64,000 nt of DNA from DATFVA01 sp963711455 (GTDB taxonomy: Bacteria; Bacteroidota; Ignavibacteria; Ignavibacteriales; Ignavibacteriaceae): the NCBI GenBank assembly GCA_963711455.1, contig CAVQEH010000004.1, positions 856,930 through 920,929 of the forward strand. Reading direction: 5' to 3'. Position 1 is the first letter of the stretch. Each line of letters starts with the position of its first letter. Positions 28,050-36,951 of the stretch are shown one piece after another. Both the position numbers and the translations under genes were made by a program. The notes below the pieces were generated by a model. That model worked only from the letters and a program-made list of their open reading frames with translations. It had not been told where the DNA came from and did no database searches.

Positions 28050-28084
28050 ATCCTTCAAGGTCTGAATCGTCGACCCTGAAGGAT
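28050..28084. terminator. Hairpin between convergent genes
   Basis: A 13-bp stem with one mismatch (28050-28062 with 28072-28084, ATCCTTCA core) stands between the STAS gene and the convergent TolB-like gene. There is no T-run, so intrinsic termination is uncertain. Confidence 0.5.
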
Positions 28085-28127
28085 TGTCTGAAAGTGTTAA
28101 CCTGATGATCAGGTTTTCATTAAATTA

Positions 28128-29117
28128 TCATTTACCCCATGACGGCATGTCATCATAAGCAGAATTTTCAGATAAATTTATCGGAGATGTTCCGTCAGCA
28201 TTCATTTCATAGATTTCAGCATTTCCGTCACGGTTGCTTTCGAAAACTATTTGCCTGCCGTCTGGTGACCAGGATGGATAAGTGTCATCTGCAGAATTGT
28301 TGGTCAAATTTGTGAGTCCTGTTCCATCTGCATTCATAGAATAAATTTCATAATTTCCGTCACGGAAACTTGTAAAAGCTATTTGACTGCTGTGTGGTGA
28401 CCAGGATGGATTATTATCCTCAGCAGAATTATAGGTTAGCCTTGTAAGTTCCGTACCGTCGGGTTTCATTACATAAATTTCAGGATTTCCGTCACGAAAA
28501 CTTGTAAAAGCTATTTGTCTGCCGTCAGGTGACCAGGATGGGTCTAAATCATCTGCAGAATTTCTGGTCAGATTTGTTAGCCCTGTTCCATCTGCGTTCA
28601 TCGAGTAAATTTCATAATTTCCATCCCGATAGCTTGCAAAAGCTATTTGTCTGCTGTGAGGTGACCAAGTCGGATTTGTATCAATTGCAGAATTGTTTGT
28701 TAGCCTTGTAACTCCCGTTCCATCAGCATTCATCACGTAAATGTCAGCATTTCCGTCACGGTCGCTTACAAAAGCTATTTGCCTGCCGTCAGGTGACCAG
28801 GATGGATAATCATCAGTTGCAGAATTGTTGGTCAGATTTGTGAGATCAGTTCCATCCGGATTTACCATATAAATTTCATAATTTCCGTCACGGTTACTTA
28901 CAAAAGCAATTTCACCGCTGTTGCCTTTAACTTTTACTAAGGACACATTACCTAAATCCGGTTCAGTAACAGAGGCACTTTTTTCACATCCATTCATTAA
29001 TAACCCGACAGCCAGTAATGCCGGCATAAGGAATAAAAATCCTTTACGCCATCTTATAGAAAACAATCTCCGGGTATTTTCTTCGGCTGTATGGAACTTT
29101 TTCTTGCCGGTTCTCAT
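28128..29117 (-). CDS. TolB-like (PD40) repeat lipoprotein
   Basis: A 329-residue protein with a basic N-terminus, a hydrophobic segment and a lipobox-like LLMNGC, so probably an outer-membrane or periplasmic lipoprotein. Residues 67-329 are six tandem 42-residue blades of the form QIAFxSxRDGNxEIYxMNADGTxLTxLTxNSADDxxPSWSPDGR, a TolB/WD40-like propeller. The blades are so alike that the DNA also repeats every 126 bases. No Tol-Pal genes are nearby. It is followed by the DUF4242 genes upstream on the same strand. Confidence 0.85.
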   Translation of the reverse strand: MRTGKKKFHTAEENTRRLFSIRWRKGFLFLMPALLAVGLLMNGCEKSASVTEPDLGNVSLVKVKGNSGEIAFVSNRDGNYEIYMVNPDGTDLTNLTNNSATDDYPSWSPDGRQIAFVSDRDGNADIYVMNADGTGVTRLTNNSAIDTNPTWSPHSRQIAFASYRDGNYEIYSMNADGTGLTNLTRNSADDLDPSWSPDGRQIAFTSFRDGNPEIYVMKPDGTELTRLTYNSAEDNNPSWSPHSSQIAFTSFRDGNYEIYSMNADGTGLTNLTNNSADDTYPSWSPDGRQIVFESNRDGNAEIYEMNADGTSPINLSENSAYDDMPSWGK

Positions 29118-29263
29118 AATTAGTTCCTTTCTATTGTTGTTTTTGAATATGTTAATTTTAGAAAGTGTAGAAACCAGTCTGTATATTATTTACAAAACCC
29201 GGAGATACTTGTTTTTCTGTTGCTGCAACACTTGTTGGGTTCTGTCGAATTACACAAGTAATT

Positions 29264-29644
29264 TCATTTATAGAAATAAGGATCAAGCACTGTAACCTCA
29301 GTAATTTTATCTACCGGCAATTTATTTTCTTTTGCTGCCTTACGTATTGCCTCTTCCGATGGTGCATCATATATGCAGAATGTCTCTTTCTTATCTTCAC
29401 TTACATAAGATTGCACCCATGTAACCTGGTCTTCTGCATTGTTTGAAACCACACCTGTACAAATATCCCTTCCAACGTCGTTTATAGGAATGTTTAGTCC
29501 GTTGGGAAAAGTTCTTTCAACCACATAACGGTGCATAGTTATTTTTTTTGCCGAACTCTTCTGTGATTTTTCCTGAGCCATCCCGCTGGATACAAATACT
29601 CCAACCAGAATAACTGCAATTAAAAATGACAATGTCCTTTTCAT
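29264..29644 (-). CDS. DUF4242 protein with signal peptide
   Basis: A 126-residue protein whose first 23 residues (LSFLIAVILVGVFVSSGMAQ) form a signal peptide. The rest is a DUF4242 domain (MHRYVVERTFPNG, VTWVQSYVSEDKKETFCIYDAPSEEAIRKAAKENKLP). The DUF4242 family has a ferredoxin-like fold and includes a nickel-binding protein from Streptomyces (SCO4226). It is a paralogue of the next gene, which is about 60% similar but lacks the signal peptide. Its role here is unknown. Confidence 0.85.
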   Translation of the reverse strand: MKRTLSFLIAVILVGVFVSSGMAQEKSQKSSAKKITMHRYVVERTFPNGLNIPINDVGRDICTGVVSNNAEDQVTWVQSYVSEDKKETFCIYDAPSEEAIRKAAKENKLPVDKITEVTVLDPYFYK

Positions 29645-29675
29645 AATATTACCTCCAAAGAATTAATTAATAAGT

Positions 29676-29948
29676 TTATAAATAGAAATAAGGATCGAGA
29701 ACTCTTACTTCAGTTATTTTTTCTACCGGCAGCTTGTTCTTGTTTGCTACTTTCCTGATTGCTTCAGGTGTGGGTGCATCGTAAATACAGAAAGTTTTCT
29801 TCTTGTCATCACTCACATAAGAATGAATCCAGGTAACATTATCATCTGTATTATTGTCTACAACATTAAGGCAGGTTTTTGCTCCTTCTCCGGTAACAGG
29901 AATATGTAGTCCCTCCGGAAAATTTCTTTCAATAAGATACCTTGGCAT
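29676..29948 (-). CDS. DUF4242 protein, cytoplasmic paralogue
   Basis: This 90-residue protein is a DUF4242 domain alone (MPRYLIERNFPEG, VTWIHSYVSDDKKKTFCIYDAPTPEAIRKVANKNKLPVEKITEVRVLDPYF). It is 31 bases upstream of its secreted paralogue on the same strand and 108 bases downstream of two LuxR-type regulators, which may control it. The ribosome site GGAGGTA precedes the start. A cytoplasmic and exported pair suggests the same ligand is handled on both sides of the membrane, which is only an inference. Confidence 0.85.
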   Translation of the reverse strand: MPRYLIERNFPEGLHIPVTGEGAKTCLNVVDNNTDDNVTWIHSYVSDDKKKTFCIYDAPTPEAIRKVANKNKLPVEKITEVRVLDPYFYL

Positions 29949-30056
29949 TGTACCTCCGGATTTTAATTAATTGAAATTTAATTTACAGGAGCCAACTTAG
30001 TTTTTTGTAAGAAGGATTAAATCGGGAGAATTCCCCATATTATGTGGTTCTGTTCC

Positions 30057-32645
30057 CTATTTTTTGCCGTTGATTTTTATTTGAAGAAAGGCAGCAGCTT
30101 CGTAACGCGAGTGAATGTTCAGTTTTGAAAAAATAGACGATATATGATGATCTACAGTTTTTGGAGATATAAACAATTGATTACCAATTTCATTATTACT
30201 TAATCCTTTTCCAATCAGATTTAAAATTTCCAGTTGTCTTGAAGTTAAACCGTTAGGATTTTGTCGTGTTGATTTTCTTGGTCCTTTAGGAAAACTTTTT
30301 ATACCTGATTCTCTCATCCTTTGTTTAATAAACTGGGATGCTGCGGATGCACCAAGACCTTCAAATATTTCTAATGCATTTTTCATTGCTTCTTCATCAC
30401 CTTCCGAAAGAGCAAGAGCTTCTTCATAAGGACAATGCAACTCTTTCCATAAATTTGCAGCTTCTTTCCACTTACCCGTAATCTGAAGTAAATATGGTTC
30501 TGCAATAACTTTTGGTATTTCCTTTAGGTTACCTGCTTTCCAAACCCAATAAGCAACTTCTCCAATAGCCCAGGGATTTTTTGATTTTAATATCTTGAAA
30601 TAAATTGAGTTTAATTCTTCAGCAAAATCCCCTAATTTATTCTGAAGCCAAAAATATTCAGCTTTGGCTGCAGAAACACTCACAATTTTTTCTATCTCAC
30701 CCATATTCAAAGCCATTGTCATACTTTCATTTATCAGTTTCAATGCGCCCGGATCATTTCTTCTCGCCCTTATTATTGCAAGCACATTGAGAGGCATTAC
30801 AGTATTTCCCGGCGGGACGTCTTTATGTTTCAAGACATAATTTGCTAATTCTATACTTTCATTCCAGGAACCGAAATGTAATTTAGCTTTTGCATAATGT
30901 CCCGCCATACACAAACTAAAAACATAAATATCTTTTTCATTTCCAAATTCCAAACCTTTTGAAAAGTATTTATCCGCTGCAGGAAGGTTTCTTTGCTGCA
31001 AATTTATAGAACCCAGGTTAACATAAGCCCGCGTTGCATGCTCAAAGAAATCATGTTCCAGTGAAATATTAAGGCTTTTCAATAATGCAGTTTCACCTGA
31101 CTTATCGCCAGCAGACATTTTACAACATCCGATATTATTAAGTGCATGGGCTTCAATTTCAGGGTCATTTAATTTTCTGGCAAGAGCAAGTGCTTTATTT
31201 CCCCAGCTTAATGTATTATCATAATCTTCTCTTATTGAATATGTTTGTGATTTATTGCTGTAAGCCATTGCAAGTTGTCTTCCCGGTGGAAGTGCCTCCA
31301 AAATTTCAATGGCCTTATCAAGTGCTTCTTCTCCTTTTTCGTCCTGGCAATCATACCATAGGATTCTGGACAACCTTCTATATATTTCGCCCTCTCTTTC
31401 AGGAGCCGGATTCTGTTTTAAAATTCTTATTACAGCCTCAGCAGCATTAATTGACTCCTGTACCTGTCCTGTTAAAAAGCATTCTGATGACCTTCCTTCA
31501 TACAGATCCAGCAGTTTTCCTACAGGTATTTCATCAGCAAATTTTAAAACATTATAATAATGATTTGCAGCCAGGCGGTGAGCTCCGAGCAGTGAGGCTT
31601 GTTTTGCTGCATCAGGTGCATAATTAATTATAACTTCTTTATTACCGGCTTTTGCTGCATGGTGTATTATCCTTGCAAAATAGTTTTCTGTTTTTTCCTG
31701 TTTAAGAAGCACCTGAAGAACTTTTTCATTGAGAAATTGTCTCTTTGATTCACTTAACGACTCCTCAACCGCCATTCTGCTCAACTCGTGTTTGAAAGAA
31801 ACCGAACTATCTTCGAAGTGCAGTACACCTGAATTAATACATTCTTCCAACGCTTTATAATTATCCGGAATGATTTCATTAATTAACCATTTTTTCGCAT
31901 GTGTCGGAACAATCGAAACAAGTTCAACAAGGCTGCGCGCATTTTCAGAAAGGCGTGAAATTCTTGTAAGAACAGAATCTTTAATAGTAGAAGGGATTAT
32001 TTCATCCTGATTGCTTAGAACCTCATTCAGTAAAAAAGGATTCCCTCCGGTAATTTTGTACAGATTTTTGATCTTTGAAGATTCTGCAATTTTTTTAACG
32101 GTTTCTTCTGTTAAAGGCGGAAGTTTTATCTTCAACAAATCCTTTGCGGGAATATCTCCAAGTACAAGTCTTAATGGATGTGCTGAATTAATCTCATCGT
32201 CACGGTATGTAATTATAAAAAAGGAATTAGTTCTTCCGGCTCTTCTTCCTAAATATTTTATAAGGTCAAGAGTTGATTCATCTGCCCAGTGAACATCTTC
32301 TATTACTATAATGTTTGGAAGACTGCTTTTTTGAAGCTCTTTTAAAAATGCTGAAAATATTTCTGCCCTGGATGACTGCCTGTTTAACAGGTTTAACAAA
32401 TTGTTTTTTGTTTGAGAGGCTATATCGTATAGAGGACCAAGAGGTCTTGGTGTAAACAAATCATCACATGCTCCCCACAATATATTGGCTTTGTCATGTA
32501 AGTTTTTTGTGAACTTATCTACTAATGACGTTTTACCGATTCCGGCTTCACCAGAAATTAATACGAGGAAGCCACACGGATTATTCAAGTTATTAAATGT
32601 GTTTTGTAATTCCGTTAAATATTTGTCACGCTCTAATAATTCCAT
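30057..32645 (-). CDS. LuxR-family ATPase regulator (LAL type), copy 2
   Basis: An 862-residue protein of the large ATP-binding LuxR kind. It has Walker A GEAGIGKT at residues 32-39, a Walker B-like IVIEDVHWADEST at about 110-125, a long TPR-like helical repeat region (about 330-770) and a C-terminal LuxR HTH (LTSRQLEILNLIGKGLSNNEIGNQLFISPKTVDHHI). Such proteins bind an inducer with the repeats, use ATP and activate transcription. It is the second of two tandem paralogues, 11 bases downstream of the first, and lies upstream of the DUF4242 pair. The inducer and target are unknown. Confidence 0.9.
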   Translation of the reverse strand: MELLERDKYLTELQNTFNNLNNPCGFLVLISGEAGIGKTSLVDKFTKNLHDKANILWGACDDLFTPRPLGPLYDIASQTKNNLLNLLNRQSSRAEIFSAFLKELQKSSLPNIIVIEDVHWADESTLDLIKYLGRRAGRTNSFFIITYRDDEINSAHPLRLVLGDIPAKDLLKIKLPPLTEETVKKIAESSKIKNLYKITGGNPFLLNEVLSNQDEIIPSTIKDSVLTRISRLSENARSLVELVSIVPTHAKKWLINEIIPDNYKALEECINSGVLHFEDSSVSFKHELSRMAVEESLSESKRQFLNEKVLQVLLKQEKTENYFARIIHHAAKAGNKEVIINYAPDAAKQASLLGAHRLAANHYYNVLKFADEIPVGKLLDLYEGRSSECFLTGQVQESINAAEAVIRILKQNPAPEREGEIYRRLSRILWYDCQDEKGEEALDKAIEILEALPPGRQLAMAYSNKSQTYSIREDYDNTLSWGNKALALARKLNDPEIEAHALNNIGCCKMSAGDKSGETALLKSLNISLEHDFFEHATRAYVNLGSINLQQRNLPAADKYFSKGLEFGNEKDIYVFSLCMAGHYAKAKLHFGSWNESIELANYVLKHKDVPPGNTVMPLNVLAIIRARRNDPGALKLINESMTMALNMGEIEKIVSVSAAKAEYFWLQNKLGDFAEELNSIYFKILKSKNPWAIGEVAYWVWKAGNLKEIPKVIAEPYLLQITGKWKEAANLWKELHCPYEEALALSEGDEEAMKNALEIFEGLGASAASQFIKQRMRESGIKSFPKGPRKSTRQNPNGLTSRQLEILNLIGKGLSNNEIGNQLFISPKTVDHHISSIFSKLNIHSRYEAAAFLQIKINGKK

Positions 32646-32656
32646 TTTACCGACAC

Positions 32657-35245
32657 CTATAATTTTTGATCCTGATTTGAATGAACAAAAGCTGCAGCCT
32701 CGAAACGGGAATGTATATTCAGCTTAGATAAAATTGCAGATATATGATGGTCGACTGTTTTAGGAGATATAAAAAGTTTGCTTCCTATTTCATTATTACT
32801 TAATCCTTTGCTAATCAGGTTTAAAATTTCAAGCTGCCTTGCTGTTAAACCATTGGGATTTTTCAGTGTTGATTTTCTCGGACCTTTGGGAATACTTTTT
32901 ATTCCCCTCTCTCTCATTATTTGTTTAACACGCTGTGAAGTTGCAGAGGCACTCAAACGATCAAATATTTCTACAGCACTTTTCATTGCTTCTTCATCAC
33001 CTTCACTTAACGCTATTGCCTGCTCGTACGGGGATCGTAATTCTTCCCATAGTTTTGCAGCGGATTTCCAATCTCCTTCAATTTGAAGATAATACGGTTT
33101 TGCAATTTTATCCGGGAATTTATTAAGCCTGTCTGCTTTCCATAGCCAATATGCAAGAATACCTATTGTCCAGAGGTTATTTGTCTTAAGAATTTTCGAA
33201 TATTGAAATTCAAGTTCTTCAACTAAATCGGAGAGTTTATTATTCAGCCAAAAAGCTTCTGCCTTTGCTGCTAAAGTGACAACCATTTTATCCGGCTCTC
33301 TAATAGTTAATGCCAATTTATAAGATTCTTCAAGCAGATTTTCCGCACCCGGATCGCCGCGTCTTGCTCTGATTAATCCTACAACAAAAAGGGGAACTAT
33401 CTTATTTGCAGCAGGAATATTTTCACGCCTGAAAATAACGTTCAACATTTCAGCCGCTTCATCCCATTGACCCTGATACAATTTTAAATGGGCATGATGC
33501 CCTGCCATACAAAGGTCGTAAACATATAAATCTTTTTCATTGAAATATTCGGTCCCTTCGATAAAATATTTACTTGCTTCATTTAATCTTCTTCGTTGTA
33601 ATAATACACAGCCCATATTGGTATAAGCCCGCGAGGCATGCTCGGTATAATTATGTTTAAGTGAAAGTTCAAGGCTCCTTTTTAAATGTGTTTCCCCGGC
33701 AGGATCATCCACAAACATCATCGCAGTACCGATATTGTTCAATGCATGGGCTTCTATATCAATGTCCTTTATTTCCCTGGCGGATTCAACAGCTTTTTCT
33801 CCCCACCGAATTGCAGGTTCGGTTTCTTCCCTAATCATATGCATCTGGGATTTACTGCTGTACGCCATCACAAGATTTCTTTCAGGGGGAAGTTTTTCAA
33901 GAATTTCTATTGCTTTATTAAGATATTCATCGGCTTTTTCGTCCTTACAGTCATACCATAACATCCGTGACATTCTCCTGTAATTTTCTCCTTCCAATGC
34001 AGGGTCGGGATAATTTTTAAGCAGCTCGTTTATTTTCTCGCCTGCTTCAAGAGCTTCTTCAATTTGACCGGTTAAGTAACATTCATAAGATCTGCCTTTA
34101 AGAAGATTTAAATATTCTTTTATTTCCAGCTTTGACGGGTATTTAAGGGCGGTCAAATAATGTTTAGCTGCCAGAATATGGGCGCCAAATTTAGAAGCTT
34201 GCTGTGCAGCCAGCGGTGCATATTTTAAAATAATTTCCATGTTGCCAGCCCCTGATGCGTGATGAATTATTCTTGCCAGATAATTGTCAATATTTTCTTG
34301 CTTTAGAAGGATTTGAAGAACTCTTTCATTAAGAATACGCCTTTGGGACCCGCTTAATGATTCTTCTACAGCCATCCTGCTTAATTCATGCTTGAATAAA
34401 ATTGCTTCATCCTGAATATGCAGAATACCTGAGTTTAGACATTCTTCAAGAATATCGATTTTCGCCTGAATGATTTCATCAATTAACCATTTTTCGGCTC
34501 GTGTAGGTATTATGGAAACAAGCTCAACAAATTCGCGGGTTTCATTAGATAATCTGGATATTCTTGTCAAAATCGAATCTTTAATTGTGGACGGAATTTT
34601 TTCTTCCCGGTTGCTTAACAATTCGGATATTAAAAACGGATTACCGCCTGTTATTTGAAAAAGATTCTCTATTCCGTATGTATGCGCCAGTTCATTAACA
34701 GTTCTTTCCGTTAATGCCTGAAGTTTGTATTTACTTAGGTTTTTTGCCGGAAGATCGCCGAGAACCAATCTTAATGGATGATCCTGGCCTATTTCATCAT
34801 CACGATAAGTTATTATGAAAAGCGAATTGATTTTATTTGCTCTTCTACATAAAAATTTTATCAGGTCGAGAGTTGATTCGTCTGCCCAGTGTACATCTTC
34901 CATTATTAATATATTAGGCAATTCACTTTGTTGCAGATCTTGCAGAAACTTTGTAAAAATCGTAGTACGGTCTGATTTCTTCTCCAAAAGATTTAACAAA
35001 CCGTTTTTTAACTGTGCCGCCATATCATAAAGAGGGCCTAAAGGACGCGGTGTAAATAAAGCATCACAGGCACCCCATAAAATATTTGCTTTGTCTTCAA
35101 TTTTATTTAAAAAAGTTTCAACTAAAGAAGTTTTTCCGATTCCGGCTTCACCTGAAATTAATACGACGAAACCGCCTGCATCAGACAAATTATTAAATGT
35201 GTCTTCTAATTCTATTAAATATCTATCACGTTCTAATAATTCCAT
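32657..35245 (-). CDS. LuxR-family ATPase regulator (LAL type), copy 1
   Basis: This protein has exactly the same length (862 residues) and layout as its downstream paralogue: Walker A GEAGIGKT at 32-39, Walker B IMEDVHWADEST, TPR-like repeats, and a C-terminal HTH (LTARQLEILNLISKGLSNNEIGSKLFISPKTVDHHI). The two differ most in the repeat region, presumably the sensor. The HTH recognition helices are nearly the same, so both may bind similar DNA. The ATG follows a short leader; the operon promoter should lie in 35246-35500. Confidence 0.9.
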   Translation of the reverse strand: MELLERDRYLIELEDTFNNLSDAGGFVVLISGEAGIGKTSLVETFLNKIEDKANILWGACDALFTPRPLGPLYDMAAQLKNGLLNLLEKKSDRTTIFTKFLQDLQQSELPNILIMEDVHWADESTLDLIKFLCRRANKINSLFIITYRDDEIGQDHPLRLVLGDLPAKNLSKYKLQALTERTVNELAHTYGIENLFQITGGNPFLISELLSNREEKIPSTIKDSILTRISRLSNETREFVELVSIIPTRAEKWLIDEIIQAKIDILEECLNSGILHIQDEAILFKHELSRMAVEESLSGSQRRILNERVLQILLKQENIDNYLARIIHHASGAGNMEIILKYAPLAAQQASKFGAHILAAKHYLTALKYPSKLEIKEYLNLLKGRSYECYLTGQIEEALEAGEKINELLKNYPDPALEGENYRRMSRMLWYDCKDEKADEYLNKAIEILEKLPPERNLVMAYSSKSQMHMIREETEPAIRWGEKAVESAREIKDIDIEAHALNNIGTAMMFVDDPAGETHLKRSLELSLKHNYTEHASRAYTNMGCVLLQRRRLNEASKYFIEGTEYFNEKDLYVYDLCMAGHHAHLKLYQGQWDEAAEMLNVIFRRENIPAANKIVPLFVVGLIRARRGDPGAENLLEESYKLALTIREPDKMVVTLAAKAEAFWLNNKLSDLVEELEFQYSKILKTNNLWTIGILAYWLWKADRLNKFPDKIAKPYYLQIEGDWKSAAKLWEELRSPYEQAIALSEGDEEAMKSAVEIFDRLSASATSQRVKQIMRERGIKSIPKGPRKSTLKNPNGLTARQLEILNLISKGLSNNEIGSKLFISPKTVDHHISAILSKLNIHSRFEAAAFVHSNQDQKL

Positions 35246-35890
35246 TGCATAACCTGCTTGGTTAAAAAATTACTGGATTTTAATGGGAGCAAATGAATAT
35301 AAATGAAAATTTTTTAAAAGAAAATAAATACTTTACTCCCGTAAAGATAAGTTTAGAATAATGGTCTTCTTTTGTATAAATTTTAAAGGCTTGTGATTAA
35401 TTACCGTGAAATATATTATCTCAAAAGCTGTTAAAGGAAGTTTATGTCTATGAAACTGAAAAATTATTTCACGGGATATTTTGTTTTTGGTTAATTTTTG
35501 CTATATAGAAACTGTTCTTAATTATAAACTTTAAATTGAAAATCTGGTTTAACCGGATTGATAATAAAAAGTTCTTTCCCGGTTCCGAATTTTTTTCTGA
35601 TTTAAGCTCAGTCTCTTTTTTTTATATACTGGTTCTTAAGTGTTTTTAGGTTCCGTCTGAGTTTTTAATAAGATTTTTATCAGAAATAATCCTTTCCTCT
35701 TTTTTTATTAATACGTTCGACTAAAAAATCTTAACTATTTACTACTATTCTTACAGGTACTAGTACTCTATTAACTTTAGGCAATGATGCACATTGATTT
35801 TATGTGAGTAAATATGATTACAACAGTTTCAATTTTGAACCCTGTGAATTCCTGAATTTAAAATTCCCTTGTAAGTAACTTCAAATAACA
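35246..35890. other. Long AT-rich non-coding region
   Basis: This 645-base region has no gene on either strand. It contains the small inverted repeat AATCTGGTT/AACCGGATT (35541-35559) and several T-runs. Two promoters would be expected, leftward for the LuxR-type operon and rightward, but no consensus is clear. The 3' end of a tail sheath gene starts at its right border, so this may be the deletion junction. Confidence 0.5.
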
Positions 35891-36006
35891 ATGACACAGC
35901 ATGATATAGATAACGGAATAGTAAAAATAGTTGTCGGTTTTGCTCCAGTAAGACCGGCAAATTTATTATAATCAACATCCGGCAGATTGCCGGGCAACGA
36001 CATTAA
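35891..36006 (+). pseudogene. 3' end of a contractile tail sheath gene, frameshifted
   Basis: From 35891 the frame reads TQHDIDNGIVKIVVGFAPVRPA. After one missing base near 35960 the next frame continues EFIIINIRQIAGQRH to a TAA at 36004. Together this is the C-terminal signature of phage-type contractile tail sheath proteins (DIDNG, VGFAP.KPAEF, I..QIAGQ). The other 400 or more codons of such a gene are absent. The gene at 36023 follows 16 bases after this stop, as a downstream operon member would. Confidence 0.65.
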
Positions 36007-36022
36007 ATTTGGAGGATGGTTT

Positions 36023-36880
36023 ATGGCACAGAAGAAAGTGAATACACAGCGGTTTGATCCTTATAAGAATTTCAAATTCAGGGTAAAGTCGAATGGAAAA
36101 TCTAACGGCGTGAAAAGTAAAGGCATACATAGACACATGCATTTTGGCCTGGGTAAAGCTGCCGCGAGAAGAGACGACAGGAACTTAATGCTTGCAGCAA
36201 TATTAAGACCCCCCTCAAAGCTCCCGAAGGAATATGATTTTGATATTAAAAATCCTGATATACCAACGCCGATGTTCGGGAATGACGCTTACGGAGACTG
36301 TGTTATTGCGGGTCGTGCACACCAGACTCTTCGCTTCGAAAAACTTGAGCAGGGTTCTGTCATTAATATAACCGATAAAGATGTTGTTAAAGAATACCTG
36401 AAGGAATCAGGAGGAGAGGACTCCGGCCTTGTTGTGCTCGATTCACTTAAGGAATGGAGAAAAAAAGGATGGCACGCTGCCGGGCGAACATATAAAATTA
36501 AAGCATTCGCCCAGATAAATTCCAAAAACAATCAGGAAATAAAATCCGCAATTTATATGGACCTTGGTGTGGGATTTGGCTTATCACTTCCTCTAAGTGC
36601 GCAAACCCAGTTACAGGCTGGTAAAAGATGGGATGTAGTAAAAGGCAATAGTGCCAAACCAAATTCATGGGGAGGACATTATGTATATGTTTCCGGATAT
36701 ACAACAGCAGGACCGGTCTGTGTTACCTGGGGAAGAAAGCAACAGATGACCTGGACTTTTGCAAAAAAATACTGTGATGAAGCTTATGCAATTATTGATG
36801 CAACAGATTCAAAAAAGAAAATTAAGGGATTGAAGAAACCTGAACTGGATAATTATTTAAAGAAGCTCAGGTACCATTAA
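36023..36880 (+). CDS. Protein with putative Cys/His catalytic pair, unknown function
   Basis: The start is ATG 36023 with GGAGG seven bases upstream. An earlier TTG at 35987 would overlap the tail sheath remnant. The 285-residue product has a basic N-terminus (RMHFGLGKAAARRD) and the motif GNDAYGDCVIAGRAHQ with Cys93. Near residue 217 comes WGGHYVYVSGY with His219, and then VTWGRKQQMTW. The Cys, later His and glycine context resemble a papain/C39-like fold, so a peptidase or transamidase is possible. It is not assigned to a named family. It sits between the sheath remnant and the UDG-like gene. Confidence 0.75.
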   Translation: MAQKKVNTQRFDPYKNFKFRVKSNGKSNGVKSKGIHRHMHFGLGKAAARRDDRNLMLAAILRPPSKLPKEYDFDIKNPDIPTPMFGNDAYGDCVIAGRAHQTLRFEKLEQGSVINITDKDVVKEYLKESGGEDSGLVVLDSLKEWRKKGWHAAGRTYKIKAFAQINSKNNQEIKSAIYMDLGVGFGLSLPLSAQTQLQAGKRWDVVKGNSAKPNSWGGHYVYVSGYTTAGPVCVTWGRKQQMTWTFAKKYCDEAYAIIDATDSKKKIKGLKKPELDNYLKKLRYH

Positions 36881-36951
36881 TATTCACAAATTGTGTATTG
36901 CAGAATCCTTATTTGTCAAATCAATAAATAATCATTTAAAGAGAGATTAAT

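Noticed and set aside
28128..29117. Possible CRISPR-like array
   Set aside because: The regular 126-base spacing is coding repeats of a propeller protein, not short repeats with unique spacers.
35987..36022. TTG start for the Cys/His protein
   Set aside because: It overlaps the tail sheath remnant, while ATG 36023 has GGAGG at the right distance.
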